A DNA stretch of 64,000 nucleotides from Amia ocellicauda (taxonomy: Eukaryota > Chordata > Actinopteri > Amiiformes > Amiidae), in NCBI RefSeq assembly GCF_036373705.1, contig NC_089869.1:8142676-8206675 (forward strand). The letters are read 5' to 3'. The number at the start of each line of letters is the position of its first letter. Position 1 is the stretch's first letter. Position numbers and translations under genes: made by a program. Shown one piece after another: positions 1-28,100 of the stretch. The notes below the pieces were generated by a model that saw nothing but the letters and a program-made list of their open reading frames with translations, did no database searches and was not told the origin of the DNA.

Positions 1-603
1 CTGAAATTGGCATGGGTTTAAAATCCGTTTCCACTCATGAATTGCAATTACATCTATAATGACTGTGGGTTCAGTCTTCCGCATTAAAGGGGATGCCCTG
101 CTTCTGATATGTGTTTACAAACACTGGAAAACAGTGAGACTAAAGTGTCTGTGATCACTGGCTGAGTCTTTCAGGACTGTGGGCTGTTACAGTCAGCCTC
201 CTAGCACTTTTTAAGAGTGTTTTTCCTTGGCTGCACATATCAATTACCAATAGAATGCCTTGTGTACCATTCTGATCTCAAAATGTACTGGAAATGTGCA
301 ATTCTGTTGAAAATACATAATCTTGCATGTTTATAGAGGGCCCCAACACCGTCCAGCCATTGTTGCTTCATGCATTACAGATACGACTGGAGCTGGTCCC
401 CTGACAGATAAAGAGAAGCAGGTTTGGCTATACCATTTGCATGTATTATTTTTAGGATATGAACATTTTAGATAATTGAAATATCAGTCGTCATAGTTGT
501 ACAGCTGTTGTGGGCTTGAATTGCATCTAAAATAATACCTAGAAGATCACAGCTGGTTTTTGATGGAGCTGCCTGTGCTCAAACAGTTCATAATTGCTTT
601 ATA
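1..603. other. intergenic, nothing recognised
   Basis: AT-rich sequence with no supportable gene or splice-site chain. A short CGGTACGGTACG-type repeat sits at its right edge, just before the Tc1-like element. Confidence 0.6.
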
Positions 604-631
604 CGGTACGGTACGTATTCATAGCGCCTCA

Positions 632-809
632 ATTTTTCCACATTTTGTTATGTTACAGCCTTATTCCAAAATGGATTAAATTCATTATTTTCCTCAAAAT
701 TCTACAAACAATAACCCATAATGACAACATGAAAGAAGTTTGTTTGAAATCTTTGCAAATGTATTAAAAAAAAAAAAAAAAAAACACATAAGTATTCACA
801 GCCTTTGCC
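632..809 (+). repeat. left inverted repeat of Tc1-like element
   Basis: It pairs with 1989-2142 on the opposite strand. Shared blocks include TTTTTCCACATTTTG near the outer end, TCAAAATTCTACAAACAATA in the middle and AAGTATTCACAGCCTTTGC at the inner end. A run of about 19 A (from 766) interrupts this copy. Confidence 0.85.
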
Positions 810-991
810 ATGACACTCAAAATTGAGCTCAGGTGCATTCTGTTTCCACTGATCATCCTTGAGATGTTTCTACAACTTGATTGGAGTCCACCTGTGGTAA
901 ATTCAGTTGATTGGACATGATGTGGAAAGGCACACACCTGTCTATATAAGGTCCCACAGTTAACAGTGCATGTCAGAGCACAAACCAAGCC

Positions 992-1990
992 ATGAAGTCC
1001 AAGGAATTGTCTGTAGACCTCTGAGACAGGATTGTATCGAGGCACAGATCTGGGGAAGGGTACAGAAAAATGTCTGCAGCATTGAAGGTCCCAATGAGCA
1101 CAGTGGCCTCCATCATCCGTAAATGGAAGAAGTGTGGAACCACCAGGACTCTTCCTAGAGCTGGCCGCGATCGGGGGAGAAGGGCCTTAGTCAGGGAGGT
1201 GACCAAGAACCCGATGGTCACTGTGACAGAGCTCCAGCGTGTCTCTGTGGAGAGAGGAGAACCTTCCAGAAGAACAACCATCTCTACAGCACTCCACCAA
1301 TCAGGTCTGTATGGTAGAGTGGCCAGACAGAAGCCACTCCTCAGTAAAAGGCACAAGACAGCCCGCCTGGAGTTTGCCAAAAGGCACCTGAAGGACTCTC
1401 AGACCATGAGAAACAAAATTCTCTGGTCTGATGAAACAAAGATTTGAACTCTTTGGCCTGAATGGCAAGCGTCATGTCTGGAGGAAACCAGGCACCGCTC
1501 ATCAGGTGGCCAATACCATCCCTACAGTGAAGCATGGTGGTGGCTGTGGGATGTTTTTCAGCGGCAGGAACTGGGAGACTAGTCAGGATCGAGGGAAAGA
1601 TGAATGCAGCAATGTACAGAGACATCCTTGATGAAAACCTGCTCCAGAGCGCTCTGGACCTCAGACTGGGGCGAAGGTTCATCTTCCAACAGGACAACGA
1701 CCCTAAGCACACAGCCAAGATAACAAAGGAGTGGCTACAGGACAACTCTGTGAATGTCCTTCAGTGGCCCAGCCAGAGCCCAGACTTGAACCCGATTGAA
1801 CATCTCTGGAGAGATCTGAAAATGGCTGTGCACCGACGCTCCCCATCCAACCTGATGGAGCTTGAGACGTCCTGCAAAGAAGAATGAGAGAAACTGCCCA
1901 GAAATAGGTGTGCCAAGCTTGTAGCATCATACTCAAAAAGACTTGAGGCTGTAATTGGTGCCAAAGGTGCTTCAACAAAGTATTGAGCAA
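992..1990 (+). pseudogene. Tc1-like transposase, broken
   Basis: Transposase that would cut and paste the surrounding element. Pieces in three frames still show the family: an N-terminal helix-turn-helix region with IIRKWKK (about 1110), the first catalytic Asp in WSDETK (about 1425-1444), the second in [10 protein letters not shown] (about 1690-1720) and the Glu in NPIEHLW (about 1790-1812). Breaks are a TGA at 1022-1024, a TGA at 1445-1447 with a frame change beside it, a second frame change near 1540, and a stop at 1885-1887 before the usual C-terminus. It is not functional. Confidence 0.9.
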
Positions 1991-2142
1991 AGGCTGTGAA
2001 TACTTATGTACATGTGCTTTTTTTGTTTTTCAATTTTAATAAATTTGCAAAGATTTCAAACAAACTTCTTTCACGTTGTCCTATTGTTTGTAGAATTTTG
2101 AGGACCTTCAATGCTGCAGAAAAACAACAAAATGTGGAAAAA
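1989..2142 (-). repeat. right inverted repeat of Tc1-like element
   Basis: Reverse complement of the left repeat at 632-809, ending in CAAAATGTGGAAAAA at about 2128-2142. Confidence 0.85.
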
Positions 2143-2155
2143 GTGTATTTTGGAG

Positions 2156-2599
2156 TTCTGTTATAAAGGAAAAACAGTTGGGATTATTTGTATTTAAATG
2201 TGAGTAGCTTTTAATGGTAAACACAGATCAATAATCCACTGTTAAGCTTTAGTTGGGTGGAAAAAAACGTGCAATAATGGTCTGTTTGATCAGTCCGGTT
2301 TAAGGTCCATTAATAGTGACCGTGACAGAGCAGCTGACATGATCCGCTCACATCAAGCGACTTCCTCGGTTTAAAAAGCACCAGAGTTACCGGAGAGCGA
2401 TCACCCTGTCAAAAGATGATCCCAAAGTAAGAAGCCAGGGCTGAGTCATGCGTGATGCTCTGCACACAGATACAGCACTATGGGATCAGCCTCTGGGAAG
2501 ACAAAGGCTGCTGCTGAAGGGCTGATCTTGAACTGACATCAGACAAAAAGAAAAAAGAAAGCAGCAATCATTCACTCAGGCTGCTCATGCGGAAGCGGA
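2156..2599. promoter_or_regulatory. probable upstream region of vwa2
   Basis: No gene seen. It separates the Tc1 relic from the presumed vwa2 first exon and should contain promoter elements. A TATA-like TTTAAAAAG occurs near 2370, but no start site can be fixed from sequence alone. Confidence 0.3.
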
Positions 2600-2703
2600 G
2601 GAGATTGCAGCTCTGTAATCTGCCCAAGGCTTTCATTCACAGGAGGTCCTCACTGCGCAGCCGCGGTCTCAGGTATCGCACCGGCTGAGGGGAGCACTGG
2701 AGG
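2600..2703 (+). other. vwa2: probable noncoding first exon of vwa2
   Basis: A GC-rich patch ends in a strong donor, GGAGG|GTAAGTG, with the intron starting at 2704. The vwa2 start codon lies in an exon with a clear acceptor at 8257, so an upstream noncoding exon is required and this is the best candidate. The 5' end is arbitrary. Confidence 0.5.
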
Positions 2704-3490
2704 GTAAGTGTCTTCTGCAGTTTACGCACATAGTGAAGATTGTTTAATGGTGATATATTGTATTTATAATAATCTGTGTCTCTAGTAAACAAGCGTTATT
2801 TCGCACATTTAATCAAAGCGCTTCATCCGGCATATTTCTAGCCTAGTATAGGACGTTGTGCAAGGTCGCAGGATGGTCGGTGACAAAGCAGCGGACTGGC
2901 AGCGCTGTGACAACATGGACACAAGTGTGCAAACTGTGCGCTCAATTGCGCCTGAGCATCCTGCCGCTCAGACACTGTATCTGAACAGACGGGTCCTAGA
3001 AGTAATCATTGTCTTTAGGAATGGGTTCTTACACATTATCAGTTACTGACAGGACTCTTCTTCGGCTATACTGTTATAAATGATGTTATTTTACACTCAT
3101 CGCTTTCCCGTCTCTGCATATTGTAAGTATATCCCCCAGAGAGAACAACACCATCTTTTAATTGGTTTATTCAAAGTGATGTGTTTAATTGTTCGAGGAT
3201 TTATACAAGAAGAAGACGTAACCCGTCATGAATATGGGCTGATGAGTGTGCGCTTGGTTTTACAGCATCTTGCACAGTGGTTTGTGATGATCAATTCAAT
3301 ATGAGAAATCTTAGTGCTTCCATGTGCGGCATTAAAGAGCATGCGCAGTGCAGGGATGTGTGCGTTTCATTCGAGCAGGTGACATGAGATGAGCTGCTGT
3401 TTTGGGGAATATTTTGCTGTGGAGTCGCAGTAATGTGATACTAATGGGTGGTCAGAAGTTCGTGGTGAAAAATGTTACTGTCATAGTTAT

Positions 3491-3600
3491 GGTCGCGTTC
3501 TTGTATAGCGCAGATGTCTGCAGATCTGCGCAGATCTGCATACTCCCAGCGCTCTCATTGGTGAAGCTGCGGACATCTGCGCTTCACCACCGACGCGACC
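3491..3600. mobile_element. palindromic MITE-like element, copy 1
   Basis: The outer arms are GGTCGCGT (3491-3498) and ACGCGACC (3593-3600). Inside them GCGCAGATGTCTGCAG pairs with CTGCGGACATCTGCGC, and TGGTGAAGC pairs with GCTTCACCA. The core CATTGGTG...TGCG and the palindromic architecture recur at 32534-32675, which suggests a small non-autonomous family. No target duplication was established. Confidence 0.6.
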
Positions 3601-4137
3601 CAACAACATTAGCGATAGGTAGAACCCGGAGCTGATTTCGATTCCTTAAAATCTAACATAATAACAATTAATTAACACATTTAATTAAATGCAAAATGGG
3701 TATAAATAATAATAATAATAAAATAAAAAAACTCGCCATGCACATGTGTCGATATACTTAGTTTTGTAGACCTGCAATAGTGGTTAATACATATTAAAAA
3801 AAATACATATATAGAGATGAATTTCATGTAATAATATTAAGCTAAACTGTTTGTGGGTTTGAAGTGCATTTGACACGGAGACGCAGCACTGACTCGCCCT
3901 GCTGTAATTCAATCCCCTGTTCGGAATGGTAAATATGTCGGATGTCATTCCTGACATTTTAGTGGGAATTAGCAGCCCTGTTTTAGCTGAATAGGCACCT
4001 TTAGGTCAGAGGAACACAAGGTCTGAACTCATCTGGGTGTTAAGTTCTTATTTACTGCTGACGGGTGTGCATTGTTGGTGGTTAAAGCATAGATATTTAT
4101 TTTAAACTGGGAGAATTCAGCTGTGTTCATAGGACCT

Positions 4138-4197
4138 GTATTATTGTTAATAATAATAACAAGAATAATAACAACAACAATAATAAGAATAATATGC
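4138..4197. repeat. AAT/AAC-rich microsatellite
   Basis: Imperfect run of AAT, AAC and AAG triplets. Confidence 0.8.
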
Positions 4198-5837
4198 ATA
4201 GCCCTGTTAGTCATTCAGTTTTTAATATAATTTTTTCAAGAAGTGTCTATTATTTACAATATTTTCTTTGTAAACAACATCCCTCCTTAATTGAAGGTGT
4301 GAGTTACCTGCAGGGTAGATGGATGTGTTTCTGCAGACTGTCAGTGGGAAGACTGGTCTGTATCCAGTTTCCCACCAGTTTCCCTTCGTCCCTGATCGAA
4401 CCTGTTGCTAAGACACAACATCAAGTGCAGCAGTCGTGCTCTGACGACGGGGGAAACTGGTTGGTGTCCACGCAGTTGGCCGGTGCTTTAAAATGGGGGG
4501 GTGTTGCCCTGAGCCAGGTAGGATGTAGTGTATCTCACATAACAGGAGTGTATCTCACAGTGTATCTGCTTGTCCAGTCAGCCTTGCCTACTGCCTCTTT
4601 TCCAAGGTTTCGAAAAGGAGATGGTAAAGGCTCTGGGCAGTAGAGCAGCACAGGAGCTGTTTGAATGCTTTATGAGATTTCCCTTAAGTAACTTTCTTCT
4701 AATAATCTCTGTTTTGTATTCCTGAAGTTGTTTGAACTTGCTCCAAGCTTGATTTCCCAGCCTATGTATTAAGGTTGCTGCAACTCTTCACTCTTTACCC
4801 TCAACCCACACACAGGAGGAGGTCTTAAGAGTGATTATACTTTCCCTTGGATTTGGGAAAAAAACAAAATAAATGGGCTTTGTTCTGCAATTAATATTGA
4901 CATCAAAATCCCCCTTGCCTTCACCTTACTGTTCAAACCTGTTGCTGCCAAGCGAAGAGTGAGGATTTTCCTCTGGTGTGTCCATCAACACACTCTCTTG
5001 GCCTGTCTTTGCCTGTGTTTTGGTATTTCTTTAGTCAACTCTGTTTGATCAAGAATTAATCAACAATCTACGACATACAAGACAAATCCCCAAGTGATCC
5101 TCTGTGTTAGACATATCACTACAACTGCAACTCAGTGGGTTATTTTAAAAGGAAAATAAAAATGGTTTCTGGTTACTCATAAGAGCAAGACATACTGCCA
5201 ACCTGCATAGTAAAAATAAAAAAGAGCACTGACTGGCAGATTTTGAATCCAAATGACTTTAGTATATTAAATAGACAACAAAAGTAAAGTATTTTATATT
5301 CATATATACTTTATGGGGGGGGGGTTGTAAAGTAAAAAAAAAGCAAGAGCTTATCTGGTAACAGCTGGAGCCATTAAAGCAAATTCTCCAAGCTCTGTAA
5401 ACTCTCTGTAGACCTTCAGGAAACCCTGCCAGTAAAGCGAAGCATAGGTATCTAGAAAATGGGGTGCAGCACACCTATTATTTACAAACGGTCAACAAAC
5501 ACAATCTCCTTCCTTTGTAATTCTACAGACATTTCAGATTGCCCTGCGACCTAAAATACCATACTATCCTGTTTAGCTTTTAACTGCAGCACTTTTTAAA
5601 TGAAGAGAGGGTTAATCCAGCAAGGTCAGGTAGTATTTTTGCCTTATTAGTGTAGTGCAACAGGGTCAATAGGGTCTAAACGTCTAAACTCTGCCTTTCA
5701 CCAGATAGGTGAGGTGAGGTTATTCATCATTGCAGGCCTGTCCCAAATACACAAGCCCACTTTTCTCAAGAGTTCTTTTGTTTGTGTTCCTGCTTTTTGG
5801 CAGTCAAAAAAGAGCTCTCCAAAGGTGCCTGGATAGA

Positions 5838-5866
5838 GGGGGGGAGAGAGAGAGAGAGAGAGAGAA
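5838..5866. repeat. GA dinucleotide microsatellite
   Basis: Uninterrupted GA repeats following a run of G. Confidence 0.9.
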
Positions 5867-6435
5867 AAGGCTTACCCTCCGTCTCGCTGAAATGTAGCTA
5901 TACAGAAAACTCCCCGCACCTTTAATTAACCTCCCAGACTTTGAACAATTCGGTGGTCAAACAAGACCCTGACCGCCAAGATGGTTATCGTGGGCCACGT
6001 GTGGAAGTTGAAAGTTGAGACTTTCGAAACCCTTTTTTGTCATGCAGGAATTCTGTGAGATGCCTGAAGATGGTAATCTGGTGGGGAGCCATTGTTTCTT
6101 TCCCCCCCACAAAGGTTTCCTTCCCCTCTGTATAATGCAGGTTTACAGTTTCAGGTCTTTCAAGTTTCCTCAAAGTGGTATTTTCATTCAGAAAGACACC
6201 TGTTTTCTGATATATGGTTTTATATATACTCTCCGATACGATGTTTTGTGTATTACAAGTACTTAAGATTATATTATGCACTTATATTGAGCTGTTACAT
6301 GGACATCAGAACTCTAAATGTAATCTCACAAAGTGGTCTGTGGTTGCATACTCCATTAAATCGCTGCATGCTGCCAGGAAGGCATATTATAGTTTAGAAT
6401 ATAAATCCTTTTTTACGTACAGAGACTTTGATATT

Positions 6436-6625
6436 GTTTATTGGCAGACACCCTTATCCAGAGCAACTTACAATATATTACTTTATTTTTACATACAATT
6501 ACACAATTATATAGCTGGGTTTGTACTGGAGCATTCTAGGTAAAGTGCCTTGCTCAAGGGTACAATAGCAGTGTCTCCAACCTGGTACTGAACCCACAAG
6601 CCCTAACCGCTACACCACAACCCTA
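6436..6625 (+). mobile_element. SINE-like fragment, copy 1
   Basis: Begins with TTATTGGCAGACACCCTTAT followed by CCAGAGCAACTTACAAT, a motif widespread in fish short interspersed repeats. It continues with GCCTTGCTCAAGGGTACAA and a tract near ACTGAACCCACAAGCCCTAA, also typical of these repeats. A shorter copy of the head lies at 31185-31240. The exact family was not determined. Confidence 0.65.
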
Positions 6626-8267
6626 ATTTATAGCTGATATTATGTGATATGTGAAATTCAGTTTTTATTTGTTATTTTGCATTTAAAATGTATCATGAAT
6701 GCATAGCAACAGTAAACTATACAATGCTTTTCATCTGGTTTAATTAACAGTATTAACATTATTCTTGTTGCTTGAGAATTTTGTTTTTGGAGAGGAATAT
6801 GTGGGCGGTGTAATTAAGCACAGCCTCGGAGGACAGGAAATATTTTTCTTTTGGGATGCAGGGAATTCACTGTCAACATCCACTTAATTTGACTCCCCAA
6901 GTTCAGCCTTTGAAGTGGGGACTTTTCAGTGAAAATGTGCTGAATTGCATGGGGGTGGTTCTCACTGGAATTTATGACTAGTTTGATTCCCGATACTTTT
7001 CTTGCAGAGTTTTAAGCTTTCTCCTTTGTTTTCTATTCCCAAGCCTTTCTCATACCTTCAGAACATTATTTGTCTTTTCACTTGAATCAATTGTTCAGAT
7101 TTTGCTGAGGTAAGGAAACCAGCATAACTCCCCACTTGCTCCCTGCCCATTTGCACAGTAATAACATTGCTTTAAAATCTGTTTACAATAATATAAAGCT
7201 GGAATCCAGCTGTCAGTGTCTCGTCCTTGTTGGATTTGAATCTGACGGCCTATTTATTTTTCTGTACGCCAGTCTGTCTGTTCACTATACAATGAATCGC
7301 AGAGACTGGGCCTATTCAAAGGAGCAGCCTTGATTGTCACCTAGTCTAAATGGGGCACAACACCAAGCCTAAATGAGAGCAGGCACAAACACAACAGTGG
7401 TTGGTGGGTCAGCCTTGCTTATCAAGCTAGTGCTTGATGTAGATGGTCATGCAGAAGGCTGATATTTACAGAACTCTTGAGGAAAAGCCACAGTGTTAAT
7501 ACTTTACACAGAGAAAATTTGAGACTTATTGATGTGGAGGATTTATGTGGAATGGCAATGGAATCCTCTGTCTGCCCACAGTAATACATTTCAGGCATCA
7601 GTGGTGTGGTCTGTCTCTCCATTGGCCTGGGCAGACCACCCAGGAAGAGGTTAAGATGGTGGCTTCAACAACCATGTGAAGGATCTGTTGGCATCTAATT
7701 TTAAGGCGACGTAAAGTGTGTCCAATTCTAGGTCAAGAGTGTGTTGACCCCTTGGAATGGACTATCTTTCACTGAGACTAATCTGAAGTCCCTGAATCGG
7801 TGTGACTGGACACTGCTATGGCTAATCCAGGGCTCAGGGGTTCCAAGGGCAAATCCGTTTATGAGCTAACAACCCCTTCCCCTGCTATCCTTACTGATTC
7901 ATTTAATGCATTTTCATAGCAGTGAAAGTTGATTTAGGAAAGCATTCTCCGTTTGATTTTCTGTGATCGTGTTGTTGTCGTTAATATTATAGATTTAATG
8001 ATCCTGGATGCTTCCATTTTATTGGCAATAGCATATATGGATTCAAAACATACCTGACTCCCCGTTTGCAGTTTAACATAAGAATTGACCTCATGTTTTG
8101 ATCTGGGATGTTGACTGGGTTATGTGTTTGAATATAGAAGACATTCATCTGCTGAAATGACTTCCTGTTACAATTACCCCACTCCGGTCTGAAGGCAGAG
8201 AGCAGTAGGTATTACTGTAATTATATTTCTCTCACCCTTCTGTTCTTATGCTTTCAGATTCACCAGG

Positions 8268-25471
<17,204 letters not shown>

Positions 25472-26540
25472 AGGCACAGCCTAGGAGAAATCTTCTCTCG
25501 CTCTGCCTTGGCCGCATCGAGTACAGGCCTAACTCCAGCCAGCAGAAAACGGACAGTATTTTTGACAAGGGTGCCTTCTCAAAGCAAGACACTTACTTAA
25601 AGAAAGATTACTTTTTGTAATGACGTTTTGTACACTGAATCATCGTTCATTTTATTGTATGGCAATGCGAGGGGTACGGGCGGATGTATTGTGCAAAGAC
25701 ACTGGCACGATCCCACTGACTGACTATATAAAACAAACAGTGTCAGTCTCCATAGCTGCGTTCGTAATCTTGTCGTTTGTCCTTAAAAGCCCTTCCCATT
25801 TTCAGGTTTCCTTTGCCTTCGCATTGCCTTTTATCTTATTAACAAGTGTAGAGAATCGAAAAATAGTGTTTGTTTACTTGCCTCAGGATATGAAAGCCAC
25901 AGTTTTTTTTTGTCTTTAATGCCAAAGTATGAACCACCCTCTACAGCCTCCTTGAAGTGCATGTGCACACATGACTCCTTTTGCTGTATCTGGGGGTGGT
26001 TAAACACCTGGTTTAAAAAAAAAAGTGCAGCCCTGTAATTTGCTACTTAAGTCATCCTAATGGTTTTATGCATTTATCTCTAAAACATCCATCTTTGTCC
26101 ACATCCTTAACGCATCATAAAAAGAAAAAAAATCACACAGAGTTCTAGAATTATCAGGGACAGATGGAACTCGGAAATACTGTTCAGAAATGCTTCCATG
26201 TGACAGATTTTACTGACAATATAATGAGGTGTTATCGCTTGATAATGATGTTGCCTATTAATAAGTACCATTCATTTGTATGCAATATGGCCATTAAGTG
26301 TGGCTTTTTGTCTAAATCCATGTGTACCCCCCCCCTCACATTCCATTCTAAAACAGGACTCTTAATGTAACTGTGCTTTTACACAATGCGCTTTCATTAG
26401 TCAATTTGTCTAAGAGTTTGTTGAACAACTGTTTGCATTGTAAATTCGGGGCACACATTTTGATTTTCTGTACTATTTATTTTTTATGCGCAACTACTGT
26501 TGTACTATCCAGCTATTAAAATTACTTTTATACATATGGT
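25472..26540 (+). other. vwa2: vwa2 3' UTR
   Basis: Follows the stop codon without a further splice site. An ATTAAA poly(A) signal at 26515-26520 gives the likely end. The end is inferred. Confidence 0.6.
26515..26520 (+). promoter_or_regulatory. vwa2: poly(A) signal ATTAAA, vwa2
   Basis: Common variant signal, followed by a T-rich stretch. Confidence 0.5.
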
Positions 26541-26912
26541 CAGTTGCCAAGAGTGTATGTGCCATATACCACACTGTATACTGAATACGATATATAACAG
26601 AGTCCATGTGCAATATAGCAAACCTAACCTAACAACACAATACAACTACATATAGAGTGTAGTATGCTGAGAGAAACAGAAGAGTAGTCCAGGTGAAGGA
26701 GGGAGGTGCCATATGGCAGGTGTATAATTAAAGCATGTAAGTTCTTCATTTTGTGCTCAGATGTCTTGAACATATTGTTACAAAGCAATCCTTGCAGCAA
26801 AGCTTAAAAATAGTTGTAATAATTCTAACATATGATCATAGCAATACTTTATTGCGTTTATTCCAGGACAAGAGCAACCACTGAAACGTGCGTGGAAGCC
26901 AATATCGTTTAA

Positions 26913-27805
26913 GACAGTGGAGAGCAACCTAAATTAATCAGTGGGCTGCAAGTCTGGGTGTCAAATAAGTGCCTGGGCCGCAAGCCGCATATAACCACAG
27001 TTACAAGCCACACATGCTACATTTTAATTAAAAACTAGCAATAGAATGCAATAAATACATTTCAAGAATGCATTAAAGGAGTAACACTGATTCAAAATAA
27101 GTAAATACTGTTTTATTGGTGTAAGTATTTTACATTTCAAAATAAAAACAATCAATACAAACTTTAATACTTATGATTAAAATTTTTAAATTCAATTCTT
27201 AAAATCACCTAAAAATTTTAAAATCTTAGTGATTAATAAAACAAATAAACTCGAATAAACATGTGCTTAAACAAAACAAACGTGATTAAAGCAAACTGCT
27301 ACCAACATAAAAGTCAAATACATTGAAAATAACTGAAAATGCACCGGACAAAATAAAGAAACAATTAAAATGTTTAAAATAAAAAACAAACAAAAACGGT
27401 CCAATGCATTTAAAATTAATCCAAAACGGTCATTGTATTTGACAAATAAATAGAACAAAACTAAACAAACAAACAAAAAAACCAAACAACTAGTGTTTTA
27501 AAAACAACTAAATCTTTAAAAACAGTTAAAATTCATTTTTAAAAGTCATTTTAAAAGACAATCATTCATAAAATAGTTAAAAGATCTTGGACTCGGGCTC
27601 CAGCAGGGGGAACTGACCGTCCCCGGAGGTGGGTCCCATCACGGGATCCTGAGCTCCCCCAGATCTTGTATATTCAAAATAAGTAGTTGTCATAAATATA
27701 CTACTTTATTTATTTTTAATTGTTTTAGTTTTGGGGGGGTCGTGGGCAGCAAGTGGATGCAGTTTGGGCCGCATGCAGCTCACGGGCCGCAGGTTCAAGA
27801 GGAAG
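26913..27805. mobile_element. probable non-autonomous hAT-type relic
   Basis: The left end reads CAGTGGAGAGCAACCT; the right side carries TTGGGCCGCATGCAGCTCAC and GGGCCGCAGGTTCAAGAGG. This resembles the CAGNGG...CAACCT ends and GGGCCGC-rich subterminal sequence of many vertebrate hAT elements. The interior is A-rich with no transposase. Ends are diverged and no 8-bp target duplication was confirmed. Confidence 0.45.
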
Positions 27806-28009
27806 AGAGGTTCACTTTTAGGCTACAGCTTTGAATGCCCACTTGTTCAACTCTTCAATGCGTTTAATTCATGAATGTGTGTATTCTGTGCGACTGTGAG
27901 AGTATAACATGTTTCCTGTAAGCAGGTTAGCTTTTGATCACTCACAAACTTCATTTATGGAGCTTTCCGATCACACTAATTAATTATTCAGAATGTCAAT
28001 ACCAAATGG

Positions 28010-28100
28010 GAGGCTACCTGTGCAAGGCCACGCCCCGTGAACGCCCACCCGACCTGTGGCTCCTCCCACCGGCAGGTAACGCAAGATGGCGGAATATCGT
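28010..28100 (+). promoter_or_regulatory. candidate TATA-less promoter with GC boxes and YY1-type motif
   Basis: GC-rich island in AT-rich surroundings with CCACGCCCC and CTCCTCCC boxes and CAAGATGGCGG (28082-28092). The last matches the AAGATGGCGG motif bound by YY1 at many housekeeping starts. It precedes the spliced unit below. Confidence 0.45.

Larger units (their letters stand above)
612..2155 (+). mobile_element. Tc1/mariner-type DNA transposon, inactive relic
   Basis: The element is about 1.5 kb, the usual size for a fish Tc1-like transposon. Inverted terminal repeats of about 175 bp (632-809 and 1989-2142) flank one decayed transposase. Long terminal repeats of this kind are typical of the IR/DR class of Tc1 elements. 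The outermost ends have diverged and the TA target duplication cannot be placed exactly, so the borders are approximate. It lies upstream of the presumed vwa2 first exon. Confidence 0.9.
2704..8257 (+). other. vwa2: vwa2 intron 1
   Basis: No coding exon seen. It holds a palindromic MITE (3491-3600), an AAT microsatellite (about 4138-4197), a GA microsatellite (about 5838-5866) and a SINE-like fragment (6436-6625). Confidence 0.5.

Noticed and set aside
973..1745. - strand ORFs within the Tc1 element
   Set aside because: Shadows of the decayed + strand transposase.
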